A DNA stretch of 64,000 bases, taken from NCBI RefSeq assembly GCF_033366695.1, contig NZ_JAOBTQ010000001.1, positions 2,728,001 to 2,792,000 of the forward strand, written 5' to 3'. The translations under genes were made by a program, and so were the position numbers. Source of the DNA: Streptomyces sp. SCL15-4. Its GTDB lineage: Bacteria; Actinomycetota; Actinomycetes; Streptomycetales; Streptomycetaceae. Below, in pieces: positions 7,314-14,406 of the stretch (positions are counted from its first letter, which is position 1; each line of letters opens with the position of its first letter). The notes under the pieces are model-generated. The model did no database searches and was not told where the DNA came from. It saw nothing but the letters and a program-made list of their open reading frames with translations.

Positions 7314-9614
7314 TCAGCTGAGAGTCACCTCACATTCACGGGTGGCACATGCCATCCCCGGAGTGACACGCAGCCTCAGACGGCGGTCCGCCGACAGCAC
7401 CTCGACGCCGTCGCCGGCCCGGACGACCGCGCGCACCGGGTGCTCCCAGACCAGCTCCAGCGGGGCTCCGGTGCGGAGCGGCTCGCTGATCCGGAGCGCG
7501 GCCGTACGGCCGCGGCGGACGACGAGCACGCTCGCGCCGGCCGAGACGCTCAGCTCCCCCACCGTACCGGCCGTCCAGAAGGTGCACGCCGTCAGCCCCG
7601 GCCCGGGGACGGCGACGGCCTGGGCGGTGGTGTCGTTGGCGAGGACGGTCAGCCAGTGCCGGTCGGCCGCCCGGGCGGCGGTCTCGGCGCGGGTGGCGCC
7701 TGGCAGCAGGACGTAGGCGTAGCGGGCGTCGGCCGGGTCGGTGCCGTGGTCGAGCCAGAGGGTCTGCCAGCGCCGGGTGCGCCGCTCGGGGCTGCTGGTG
7801 GTGTTGATGTCGGACCAGGCGCCGGTGCGGTCCTCGCGCAGGGTGCGCAGTGCGCCGCCGTGCGGCAGGAGCCAGCCGCCGTGGCCCTCCAGGTGCGCCC
7901 AGTCCCGGCCGCGTACGAGGCGCCGGGCGCCGTTCTCCCCCAGGTTGCGGTTGTCCACGACCGTCTCGACCGGGACGCCGTCGGCGCAGGAGATCCCGGC
8001 GCCGAGGCAGACCACCGCGTCGTCGAGGAAGAACCAGGACTTGTGGGCGCGGAGGGTGGAGCCGAGGCCCCGGAGGTGCTGGCCGACGGCCGCGTAGGTG
8101 CCGTCGGTGGTGCCGCCGACCCAGCGGACGTCCGGTCTGGCGGCGCCCCATTCGCCGCCGGCCCGGTCGGCGAGCCGCCGGGTGGAGACGGTGGTGCCGG
8201 GCAGCCGGTACCAGTCGACGGTGGGCCAGTACCAGTCGGTGTACTGGTCGCCGCTCCCTCGCGGCCACCACGAGAGCATGCCGGAGCCGGTGTGCCAGCC
8301 GCGCGGGTTCTCGCCGTTGCCGCATTCGTAGTGGGCGATGCGGTCGCTGGACATGGCGAGGGCGGCGGTGAAGCGGGAGGTGCGGTGGACGGCGCGGTCC
8401 ATGGCGGGAAAGAGCCGGTGGCCGAGGGGTTCGGGGGCGGCGGGCACGGGCGAGGCGGCGACGGCGTGCAGCCGCGCGAGATCGGCGACGCCGAACTGAC
8501 GGGACGTCAGCATCGGCGTCACGGCGTCCCGTTCGATCCATCCCTTGATGCGGCCGTACCACCGCTCGCGCTCCGGCTCGCTCGCGCCGCCGGCGAGGAG
8601 GGCGATGGCGGCGATCAGGGCCTGCCCGTGGTAGTGGTCGCCGCGCATCACGCCCTGGTCGTCGGAGCGCGGCAGACCCCGGCTGATGGCACGGCCGTTG
8701 ACGCAGTCCATGACCAGTCCGTCGTGGATCAGCGGCGCGTAGGCGTGCTCGACGCTGTCGAGGACGTTCTGCCGGGCCGGGTCGGTGATCTCCCACTGCG
8801 AGCCGGCGAGCAGCGCGAACAGCCGCCCGAGGCCGTCGAGCAGGACCTGGCCGTACGTGCCGGAGTAGGCGACCCAGGTGTGCTGGACGAAGGAGCCGTC
8901 GGCGTAGAGGCCGTCGCCCTGGGTGACGTACGGGAAGACGGGCGAGAGGGCGTCGCGGGCGAGGGCGATCTTCTGCGGGTTGCGGCCGAGGATGCCGCGC
9001 AGGGCGACCGAGCGGCACAGGTCGACGCGGTTGGCGCCGGTGGAGGTGCCGGAGTAGTCGGTGAGCATCGTGTCCGGCAGGAAGTGGTCGACGGCCGCGC
9101 AGGCCGCCGCGACCCGGTCCGGGCCCGCCTGCGCGTACAGCGCGGCGGTGATGTCCATCAGCAGGCGGGGGCTGCCGATCTGCCACTCCCACCAGTTGCC
9201 GTAGCGGGTGGTGGCCGGGTGGTAGACGGTGGCGGACAGGTGGTCGAGGCCGCGCAGCACGTCGGTGAGCAGGACCGGGTCGCCGGTGGTGCCGGTGCCG
9301 GTCTGGACGTACGCCTGGGTCATGGTCCACAGGCGGCCGTAGCTGAAGGTGATGCCGGAGGGCGGGTCGAAGGGGTGGCCGGGCCAGAGGGAGGCGGGGC
9401 CGGGGAGCATGGCGGCCTGGAACTCCCCTGCCTTCCGGCCGAGTTCGGCGAGGCGGGAGGCGTACGGTTCGGCAGCCGGGTCGTATCCGGTGCCGAGTGT
9501 GATGCCGAGCCAGCGTTGGCGCAGCGTCTCGTACGGGTCGGTGCCGGCCGCCCGTGCGCCCCACCCGGGGGTGGCGGCGAGGGCGGCGGCCAGCAGCAGT
9601 GCGCGTCGGGTCAT
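7314..9614 (-). CDS. Secreted polysaccharide lyase family 8 (hyaluronate/chondroitin/xanthan lyase type)
   Basis: Exported lyase of 766 residues that should cleave uronic-acid polysaccharides by beta-elimination. The N-terminus is a signal peptide beginning MTRRALLLAAALAAT, and an AxA site ends near residue 23. The alpha/alpha-toroid domain carries the family 8 catalytic set: Asn140 in GNWWEWQIG, His245 and Tyr254 in FVQHTWVAYSGTYGQ, and Arg308/Arg312 in NGRAISR. The beta-sandwich domains of the family follow. The GTG at 9632 is an alternative start. Substrate (hyaluronan, chondroitin or xanthan) cannot be told from sequence alone. Confidence 0.88.
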   Translation of the reverse strand: MTRRALLLAAALAATPGWGARAAGTDPYETLRQRWLGITLGTGYDPAAEPYASRLAELGRKAGEFQAAMLPGPASLWPGHPFDPPSGITFSYGRLWTMTQAYVQTGTGTTGDPVLLTDVLRGLDHLSATVYHPATTRYGNWWEWQIGSPRLLMDITAALYAQAGPDRVAAACAAVDHFLPDTMLTDYSGTSTGANRVDLCRSVALRGILGRNPQKIALARDALSPVFPYVTQGDGLYADGSFVQHTWVAYSGTYGQVLLDGLGRLFALLAGSQWEITDPARQNVLDSVEHAYAPLIHDGLVMDCVNGRAISRGLPRSDDQGVMRGDHYHGQALIAAIALLAGGASEPERERWYGRIKGWIERDAVTPMLTSRQFGVADLARLHAVAASPVPAAPEPLGHRLFPAMDRAVHRTSRFTAALAMSSDRIAHYECGNGENPRGWHTGSGMLSWWPRGSGDQYTDWYWPTVDWYRLPGTTVSTRRLADRAGGEWGAARPDVRWVGGTTDGTYAAVGQHLRGLGSTLRAHKSWFFLDDAVVCLGAGISCADGVPVETVVDNRNLGENGARRLVRGRDWAHLEGHGGWLLPHGGALRTLREDRTGAWSDINTTSSPERRTRRWQTLWLDHGTDPADARYAYVLLPGATRAETAARAADRHWLTVLANDTTAQAVAVPGPGLTACTFWTAGTVGELSVSAGASVLVVRRGRTAALRISEPLRTGAPLELVWEHPVRAVVRAGDGVEVLSADRRLRLRVTPGMACATRECEVTLS

Positions 9615-9648
9615 GCCGAGGGGCCCGGTCACCGCCCTCGCCCGCCGC

Positions 9649-10146
9649 TCAGCAGCCGCCGCAGTTGTAGTAGAGGACGTCCCAGTGGCTGCCCTCGTCG
9701 GCGTAGATGTTCCCGGAGCCGGACTTGTACTGCGGAGCGCCGTCGCCGCGCAGGCCGATGTACGTGAAGGTGTTCTTGACGTACGACGTCACGCACGTGT
9801 TCTTGCCGTAGTCGAGCTTGTAGCCGTTCCAGTGGGAGTAGGTGCCGGAGGCGTGGCCGGTCTCGGTGCCGCCGGTGATGTTGAGCGCGCAGCCACTGGC
9901 TCCCTTGAGGGTCTGGGCGCCCTGGGCGGTGGCGAGGTTGAGCTGCTCGAAGGACGTACAGGTGGGGTTGTTCCGGTCCGAGCAGTTGCCGGAGGACGAC
10001 CAGGTGATGCCGACCTGGCGGAACATCGAGGTGGCGGTGGCGTGGCTGATCTTCGTGACGGCGAAGGCGTCGGTGGCGGTGCCGACGACGGCGACGCCCG
10101 GGGCGACGACGAGGGCGAGGGCGGTGAGCAGCGAGCGGGTTTTCAT
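9649..10146 (-). CDS. Small secreted protein, M15-like peptidase fold
   Basis: Predicted exported protein of 165 residues with a clear signal peptide (MKTRSLLTALALVVA, ending at AFA). The mature part has several cysteines, which suggests disulfides. The spacing of GHASGTYSHWNGYKLDYG followed about 45 residues later by GSHWDVLYYNC matches the zinc-ligand pattern of M15-type D-Ala-D-Ala carboxypeptidases and endolysins (H...H..G...D, then HW). That assignment is inference from motif shape. It sits directly upstream of the polysaccharide lyase on the same strand, so the two secreted proteins may be co-expressed. Confidence 0.7.
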   Translation of the reverse strand: MKTRSLLTALALVVAPGVAVVGTATDAFAVTKISHATATSMFRQVGITWSSSGNCSDRNNPTCTSFEQLNLATAQGAQTLKGASGCALNITGGTETGHASGTYSHWNGYKLDYGKNTCVTSYVKNTFTYIGLRGDGAPQYKSGSGNIYADEGSHWDVLYYNCGGC

Positions 10147-10289
10147 GGGGTGCCTTCCTGCGGTGGGCCGGGTTGTCCTGGGGCGCGCTGTGCAGGGGGT
10201 GCAGGCAGATGGTGCCCGAGGGAGTGGGGGGTGCACCAGAGGGGTGAAGGGGTGACTGTGCGCGAGTGTGGCGACACGGCGAGGTTGTA

Positions 10290-10348
10290 GTTGAACGTTG
10301 AACAGATTGGGGTTATGGTCGGAGCCGGAACTTAGTTCAACGTTCAAC
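10290..10348 (+). promoter_or_regulatory. Promoter with paired inverted operators upstream of yceI
   Basis: GTTGAACGTTGAAC at 10290-10303 and its exact reverse complement GTTCAACGTTCAAC at 10335-10348 flank the promoter. Each is a tandem pair of a 7-bp half-site, giving four half-sites in head-to-head order. A fair promoter lies inside: TTGAAC (10291-10296), 17-base spacer, TATGGT (10314-10319). A dimeric repressor bound here would cover both the -35 box and the leader. The regulator is not encoded next to it. Confidence 0.8.
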
Positions 10349-10360
10349 CAGGAGCACGTC

Positions 10361-10969
10361 ATGGGCATCTTCGGCCGCAGGAACACCACCCAGACCGTCA
10401 CCGCCGCGCCGGCCTCCACCGGTCCCGACCTGACCGCGCTGACCGGCGACTACGCCATCGACCCGGCGCACAGCACGATCGGGTTCGTCGCCCGGCACGC
10501 CATGGTCACGAACGTCAAGGGCGGGTTCGGCGACTTCACCGGCACGCTGCATCTGGACGGGGCCGATCCCGCGAAGTCCACCGCCGTGCTGGATGTCCGG
10601 GTGGAGAGCATCGACACGGGCAACGCGGACCGGGACACGCACCTGAAGTCGGCGGACTTCTTCAAGACGGACGAGTTTCCGATGATGACGTTCCGCTCCA
10701 CCGGGGCTCAGGCGCTGGGCGGCGAGGACTACCGCGTCACCGGTGAGCTGTCCCTGCTCGGTGTCACCAAGCCGCTGACCATCGACCTGGAGTTCAACGG
10801 CTCCGCCAAGGACCCGTTCGGCAACGAGCGTGTGGGCTTCACCGGCAAGGCGGAGATCCTGCGGTCGGAGTGGGGACTGACATGGAACGCGGCGCTGGAG
10901 ACGGGCGGGGTGCTGGTCTCCGACAAGGTGAAGCTGACGTTCGACATCTCGGCGATCAAGCAGGCGTGA
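10361..10969 (+). CDS. YceI-family lipocalin-like protein
   Basis: YceI-domain protein of 202 residues; the family forms a lipocalin-like barrel that binds isoprenoid-type lipids. The domain covers residues about 28-200 (GDYAIDPAHSTIGFVARHAMVTNVKG, then GVTKPLTIDLEFNG and a conserved C-terminal strand). There is no signal peptide; the N-terminus (MGIFGRRNTTQTVT) suggests a cytoplasmic form. AGGAG at 10350-10354 sets the ATG start. Expression is very likely controlled through the inverted GTTGAAC sites just upstream, perhaps by a MarR-type regulator elsewhere. Motif quotes are shortened; the family call is secure, the ligand is not known. Confidence 0.88.
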   Translation: MGIFGRRNTTQTVTAAPASTGPDLTALTGDYAIDPAHSTIGFVARHAMVTNVKGGFGDFTGTLHLDGADPAKSTAVLDVRVESIDTGNADRDTHLKSADFFKTDEFPMMTFRSTGAQALGGEDYRVTGELSLLGVTKPLTIDLEFNGSAKDPFGNERVGFTGKAEILRSEWGLTWNAALETGGVLVSDKVKLTFDISAIKQA

Positions 10970-11407
10970 GGTGGGTTCGGGGCCCGCCGTGGGTGTGGGC
11001 TCCGGTGTTCGGCAGTGGCTGTTGGGCCGCTCGCATCCCATGGGCCTTGGTGTGGCCGATTCGGGGGACGGGGGCTCTGCCGTGGAGGTGCTGGGGGGCG
11101 AGGGGGTTAGTTATGGACGGGTGTTCCAAAACTAACCACCGGGTGGATAGGCCGACAGGCCGGTGAGGCCCGGCCGCCGCCCGGGGAACCCGAAAGAGCC
11201 CGTGTGGTGCCACCGGCTGGTCCGATGACGGCCGCCGGACGCCCACCGACCCGGCGTGCTGGCGAGGCGCGACCGCGCATCCCTCGCCGACGATGCGGAC
11301 GCAGCCGACCCCAGGGACCGACGAGGTCGAGCCGGCCACTTTCCCCGGGCCGCCCGCTCGCTTCTTCCCCGTGCACGACACTGGCCGAGAAGCAGGCGGC
11401 CCCACGG
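10970..11407. other. 438-base gap without a gene
   Basis: No open frame here has coding character. The one structured element is GGTTAGTT (11105-11112) with its complement AACTAACC (11130-11137), an AT-richer hairpin with a 17-base loop that could terminate yceI or act as a control site. The sequence around it is ordinary GC-rich spacer between convergent genes. Confidence 0.6.
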
Positions 11408-11842
11408 TCACTTTCTCAGGAACTCACACCACACGATCTTTCCTGGGTTCCGCTCCCCCACGCCCCACTTGTCCGCCAACGCCGCGACCAGGAGCAGTCC
11501 CCTGCCGTGCTCCGCGTTCGCGTCCGGCGCCGGGTCCGGACAACGGATCTCGCCCGGGCCGCTGTCGTGCACCTCCACCCGTAGGGCGCCGTCCGCGTGC
11601 AGGACCAGGCGGAGGAGGAAGCCACGGCCCGGAGGGACGCCGTGGACAAGGGCATTGGTCGCCAGCTCGCTCACGCAGAGCATGACGTCGTCGCCGCGCT
11701 CGGCCGCCGCCCAGTCGATCAGGGCCTGCCGTGCGAATTGCCGTGCGAGCCGTACCGACCTGCGGTCCCGCCGGTAGAACGCCTGGCGTGTGTGGGGGTG
11801 TTGGGTTTGTGCATTCACGAGGCCAATGTCACTGTGCGTCAC
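11408..11842 (-). CDS. RsbW-like ATP-binding protein (anti-sigma-type HATPase)
   Basis: Cytoplasmic protein of 144 residues with a single HATPase_c_2 domain as in serine-kinase anti-sigma factors. The N-box is LCVSELATNALVHG, and the G-box is replaced by the shorter GRGLLLVAALAD typical of the Streptomyces family. Such genes usually stand beside XRE/DUF5753 and DUF397 genes, as here, where the XRE gene is divergent. Function is unproven; members in whiJ- and abaA-like loci affect development. The start is uncertain: GTG 11842 is used, GTG 11818 is also possible. Confidence 0.82.
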   Translation of the reverse strand: MTHSDIGLVNAQTQHPHTRQAFYRRDRRSVRLARQFARQALIDWAAAERGDDVMLCVSELATNALVHGVPPGRGFLLRLVLHADGALRVEVHDSGPGEIRCPDPAPDANAEHGRGLLLVAALADKWGVGERNPGKIVWCEFLRK

Positions 11843-11897
11843 TACGCTGGGGCAGTGAGTGAAGTCGTAGTCCTCATTACTACGAGTCCACTACGAC
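11841..11897 (+). promoter_or_regulatory. Repeated ACTACG half-sites in the divergent promoter of the XRE locus
   Basis: ACTACG occurs at 11841-11846, 11879-11884 and 11890-11895, with the opposite orientation CGTAGT at 11866-11871. The longer forms GTCGTAGT (11864-11871) and ACTACGAC (11890-11897) make an 8-bp inverted repeat. The sites fill the short space between two divergent genes, the expected place for binding by the adjacent XRE regulator. Confidence 0.6.
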
Positions 11898-11930
11898 AGA
11901 TCGGCGTGCATACGGGGGAAAGGAACGGCC

Positions 11931-12752
11931 ATGCACGTGGCACCCAGGCCCAAGAAGGTCGGTTCGTGGTACGCGGTCGGCGCACTCGTCGCCCACTACC
12001 GCAAGAAAGCACACTTCACACAGGAACAACTGGCCGAGATGGCCAACATCTCCGTCGACACAGTGAGGTCCATCGAGCAAGGGAGGCTGGCCCTACAGCC
12101 GGATCGTGCCGAACAGTTCGATGAACTTCTGGAAACGGGCGGCGCCTTAACGGTGGTCGTCGCCAGGCTGCCAGTACGGGATCGGATCGTTCAGTTCGCT
12201 CAGGGACTGGTCGATCACGAGCAGGAGGCGGTGAGCATCCTCTCGTATCAGAGTCTGGTGGTTCCAGGGCTACTTCAGACACCAGAGTATTGCCGTGCGG
12301 TGTTCGACTACCGATACCCAGCGCTCGGTAGCGAAACAGCCGAGCAGTGGGTTCAGGCTCGCATGGACCGACAAGTGATTTGGCAACGGGATCGCCCTCC
12401 CGTCGGCCACTTCGTTCTGGAAGAGAGCATCCTGCGGCGGGAGGTGGGCGGCCCGGAAGTCATGCGCGCACAGATTCGGCAGATCCTGGAGTACACCGAG
12501 CCGTCCCACATGAGCTTTCAGATCATGCCCGAGAGTCGGACGCCACATGCATGTCTCGACGGCCCCATGGTGCTACTTGAGACTCCCGAGTACGAGCGCC
12601 TGGTCTACCTGGAGGTTCAGCGCGCCAGTTTTCTCGTTGATGATCCCAACGAGGTCAGCGATTACCACCTCCAGTATGGAATGCTGCGGTCCCAGGCCCT
12701 CCCACCCGACAAGAGCGTGGGCCTGCTGAAAGGACTGCTAGGAGAGTCATGA
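11931..12752 (+). CDS. XRE-family regulator with DUF5753 domain
   Basis: Transcription regulator of 273 residues: an N-terminal helix-turn-helix (about 14-70, with LVAHYRKKAHFTQEQLAEMA and VDTVRSIEQGR) followed by the DUF5753 ligand or partner domain (about 85-265, with SYQSLVVPGLLQTPEYCRAV and ESILRREVGGPEVM). AAAGGAA lies 5 bases before ATG. Its stop overlaps the start of the DUF397 gene (ATGA), so the two are translationally coupled. This pairing is the WhiJ-type arrangement, in which the small DUF397 protein modulates the DNA-binding protein. Base composition is a little less GC-biased than in neighbouring genes. Confidence 0.9.
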   Translation: MHVAPRPKKVGSWYAVGALVAHYRKKAHFTQEQLAEMANISVDTVRSIEQGRLALQPDRAEQFDELLETGGALTVVVARLPVRDRIVQFAQGLVDHEQEAVSILSYQSLVVPGLLQTPEYCRAVFDYRYPALGSETAEQWVQARMDRQVIWQRDRPPVGHFVLEESILRREVGGPEVMRAQIRQILEYTEPSHMSFQIMPESRTPHACLDGPMVLLETPEYERLVYLEVQRASFLVDDPNEVSDYHLQYGMLRSQALPPDKSVGLLKGLLGES

Positions 12753-12988
12753 ACACCGCAGCGGCACTCGCATGGTTCAAGTCCAGCTACAGCGGCAGTC
12801 AGGGCGGCGACTGCGTCGAACTTGCCTACACCTGGCGCAAGTCCAGCTACAGCAGCAACGAAGGCGGCAACTGCGTAGAGGTGGCCTCCCACCCCGCCGC
12901 CATCCACATCCGCGACTCCAAGGCCCCCACCGGCCCCACGCTCACCCTCTCCCCCGCCACCTGGAGCGACTTCCTCAAGGGCGTCTAG
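12749..12988 (+). CDS. DUF397 protein with a duplicated N-terminal motif
   Basis: Protein of 79 residues, partner of the preceding XRE regulator. The DUF397 signature (W-x-KSSYS-x(3)-GG-x-CVE-x-A) appears twice in tandem: WFKSSYSGSQGGDCVELA and WRKSSYSSNEGGNCVEVA, followed by a single copy of the C-terminal half (IHIRDSKAP...WSDFLKGV). Most family members have one copy, so this looks like an internal duplication of about 20 codons. It overlaps the XRE gene by four bases. Family members act with WhiJ-like regulators, BldB being a distant relative. Confidence 0.88.
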   Translation: MNTAAALAWFKSSYSGSQGGDCVELAYTWRKSSYSSNEGGNCVEVASHPAAIHIRDSKAPTGPTLTLSPATWSDFLKGV

Positions 12989-12991
12989 CCC

Positions 12992-14362
12992 TCAGAAGTT
13001 GCCTCCGCCGCCGAAGTCCCCGCCGCCTCCACCGAAGTCCCCACCGCCTCCGTCGAAGCCGCCCCCGTCGCCGAAGCCACCGCCGAAGTCGCCGGGATCG
13101 AAGTCCGTGCCGGAGACGTCCCCGCCCTCGTAGCCGCCCGCGCCGAAGTCGCCGTACCCGGCTCCGTAGTCCGCGGCGTAGGAGGGTGTCGCCATCATGC
13201 CGCCCAGCATGGTGCCGACGAGGAGGCCGGGCAGCAGGCCGCCGCCGAAGTAGCCGCCCGCCCAGGGACCGTAGGCGGGGCCCGCGTCCCAGTACGGGCG
13301 GCGGCCGTAGTCGGTGTCGACCTCGCGGATCACCGGGTCGCGGCCGTCGGCCAGACGGGTGGCGTCGGCCGCGCAGACCGGGACCTGGCGCGGGGCGCCG
13401 CCGGGCGGGGTCCAGGTGGCGTCGGTGGTGGACGGGCCGTGGCGGGGGTCGAAGAAGCACGGCGGGCGGCGCTCCGGGAGCGGGCGGCCCTCGCGGCGGG
13501 CGGCGAGGGTGGCCAGGGAGAAGCGGCCGTTCTCCAGCGCCTCGGTGACCCCGCGCACGTCCTCCGGGCGCTCCGCCATGGCCATGCGCTGTTTCGCGGT
13601 GTCGTAGGCGTCGAGCGCGTGCTCGTAGTCCGCGCGCATGGCGTCGTCGGCGCCGGGTGCCGCGGGCTGGAAGTCCAGGCGGTCCAGTTCCTCGCCGAAC
13701 GCGGTGATGTCCTCGTCCACGACCACCCGCAGCCGGTCCAGCGCGGCCCGCTGCTCGTCCTCGCGGCGCCGCCGGTTGCGCCGGACCAGTGTGTACGCGC
13801 CCGCGCCGGCGGCCACCAGGACGGCGGCCGTCGCGATCAGGGCCGTACCGGACACGGCGCCGTCGGCCGTGCCGCCCCAGCTCCTGGGAGCGTGGCCGCC
13901 CATGTTGATCAGGGCGCGGTCGGTGAAGTCGGCCAGCTGGGTCCTCGCGTCCTCGCCCTGGACGCTGCGGACGAGGTTCTGCCGGGCCGTGGGCGACATG
14001 ACGGAGGAGTCGGCGCGGGCGTCGAAGCGGTCGCCGAGGCGGACGCCGTACAGGCCGGTGATCCCGGTCGCCGCGCGCAGGTCGGCGAAGAGGCCCGCGG
14101 TGGGGTAGCCGGCCGGGAGGACCGCGATGAACAGGGGCCGGTCCGCGCGTTTGATCCGGGCGGCGAGTGCCTCGGCGGTCTGGGCGGAGAGCTGGTCCCG
14201 GGCGGCCGGGTCGACGTAGACCGGACTCGCGCGCAGGGCCCGGGCGATCTCGGAGACGCCGGTGTCCGCTCTGGCCCCGGGTGCGAACGTGGTCGTCAGC
14301 ACCAGGACCAGCACGGCCAGCAGCAGTGCGGGGAGGCTTCGGTTCCGCGGCACGGCTTTCAT
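12992..14362 (-). CDS. Secreted/membrane-anchored protein with a glycine-rich tail
   Basis: Protein of 456 residues, no recognised enzyme. An N-terminal signal peptide or anchor (SLPALLLAVLVLVLTTTFAPG) precedes an extracytoplasmic region resembling a small alpha/beta domain (RPLFIAVLPAGYPTAGLF). A membrane helix follows near residues 165-185 (ALIATAAVLVAAGAGAYTLV), then a basic, coiled-coil-like cytoplasmic segment. The last 110 residues are glycine-rich, ending in repeats such as DFGGGGGDFGGGGNF. The layout (outer domain, single helix, glycine-rich tail) recalls TPM-domain proteins, but the motif match is too weak to assign. It ends three bases after the DUF397 gene, convergent with it. Confidence 0.75.
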   Translation of the reverse strand: MKAVPRNRSLPALLLAVLVLVLTTTFAPGARADTGVSEIARALRASPVYVDPAARDQLSAQTAEALAARIKRADRPLFIAVLPAGYPTAGLFADLRAATGITGLYGVRLGDRFDARADSSVMSPTARQNLVRSVQGEDARTQLADFTDRALINMGGHAPRSWGGTADGAVSGTALIATAAVLVAAGAGAYTLVRRNRRRREDEQRAALDRLRVVVDEDITAFGEELDRLDFQPAAPGADDAMRADYEHALDAYDTAKQRMAMAERPEDVRGVTEALENGRFSLATLAARREGRPLPERRPPCFFDPRHGPSTTDATWTPPGGAPRQVPVCAADATRLADGRDPVIREVDTDYGRRPYWDAGPAYGPWAGGYFGGGLLPGLLVGTMLGGMMATPSYAADYGAGYGDFGAGGYEGGDVSGTDFDPGDFGGGFGDGGGFDGGGGDFGGGGGDFGGGGNF

Positions 14363-14406
14363 ACCTCGAAACTACCCGAAGCCTCCCCAATCAGGGCATC
14401 CGGTGG

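Noticed and set aside
7257..9767. 836-codon plus-strand open frame opposite the polysaccharide lyase
   Set aside because: Antisense shadow with repetitive Gly/Ala/Arg composition; the minus-strand lyase has all its catalytic residues.
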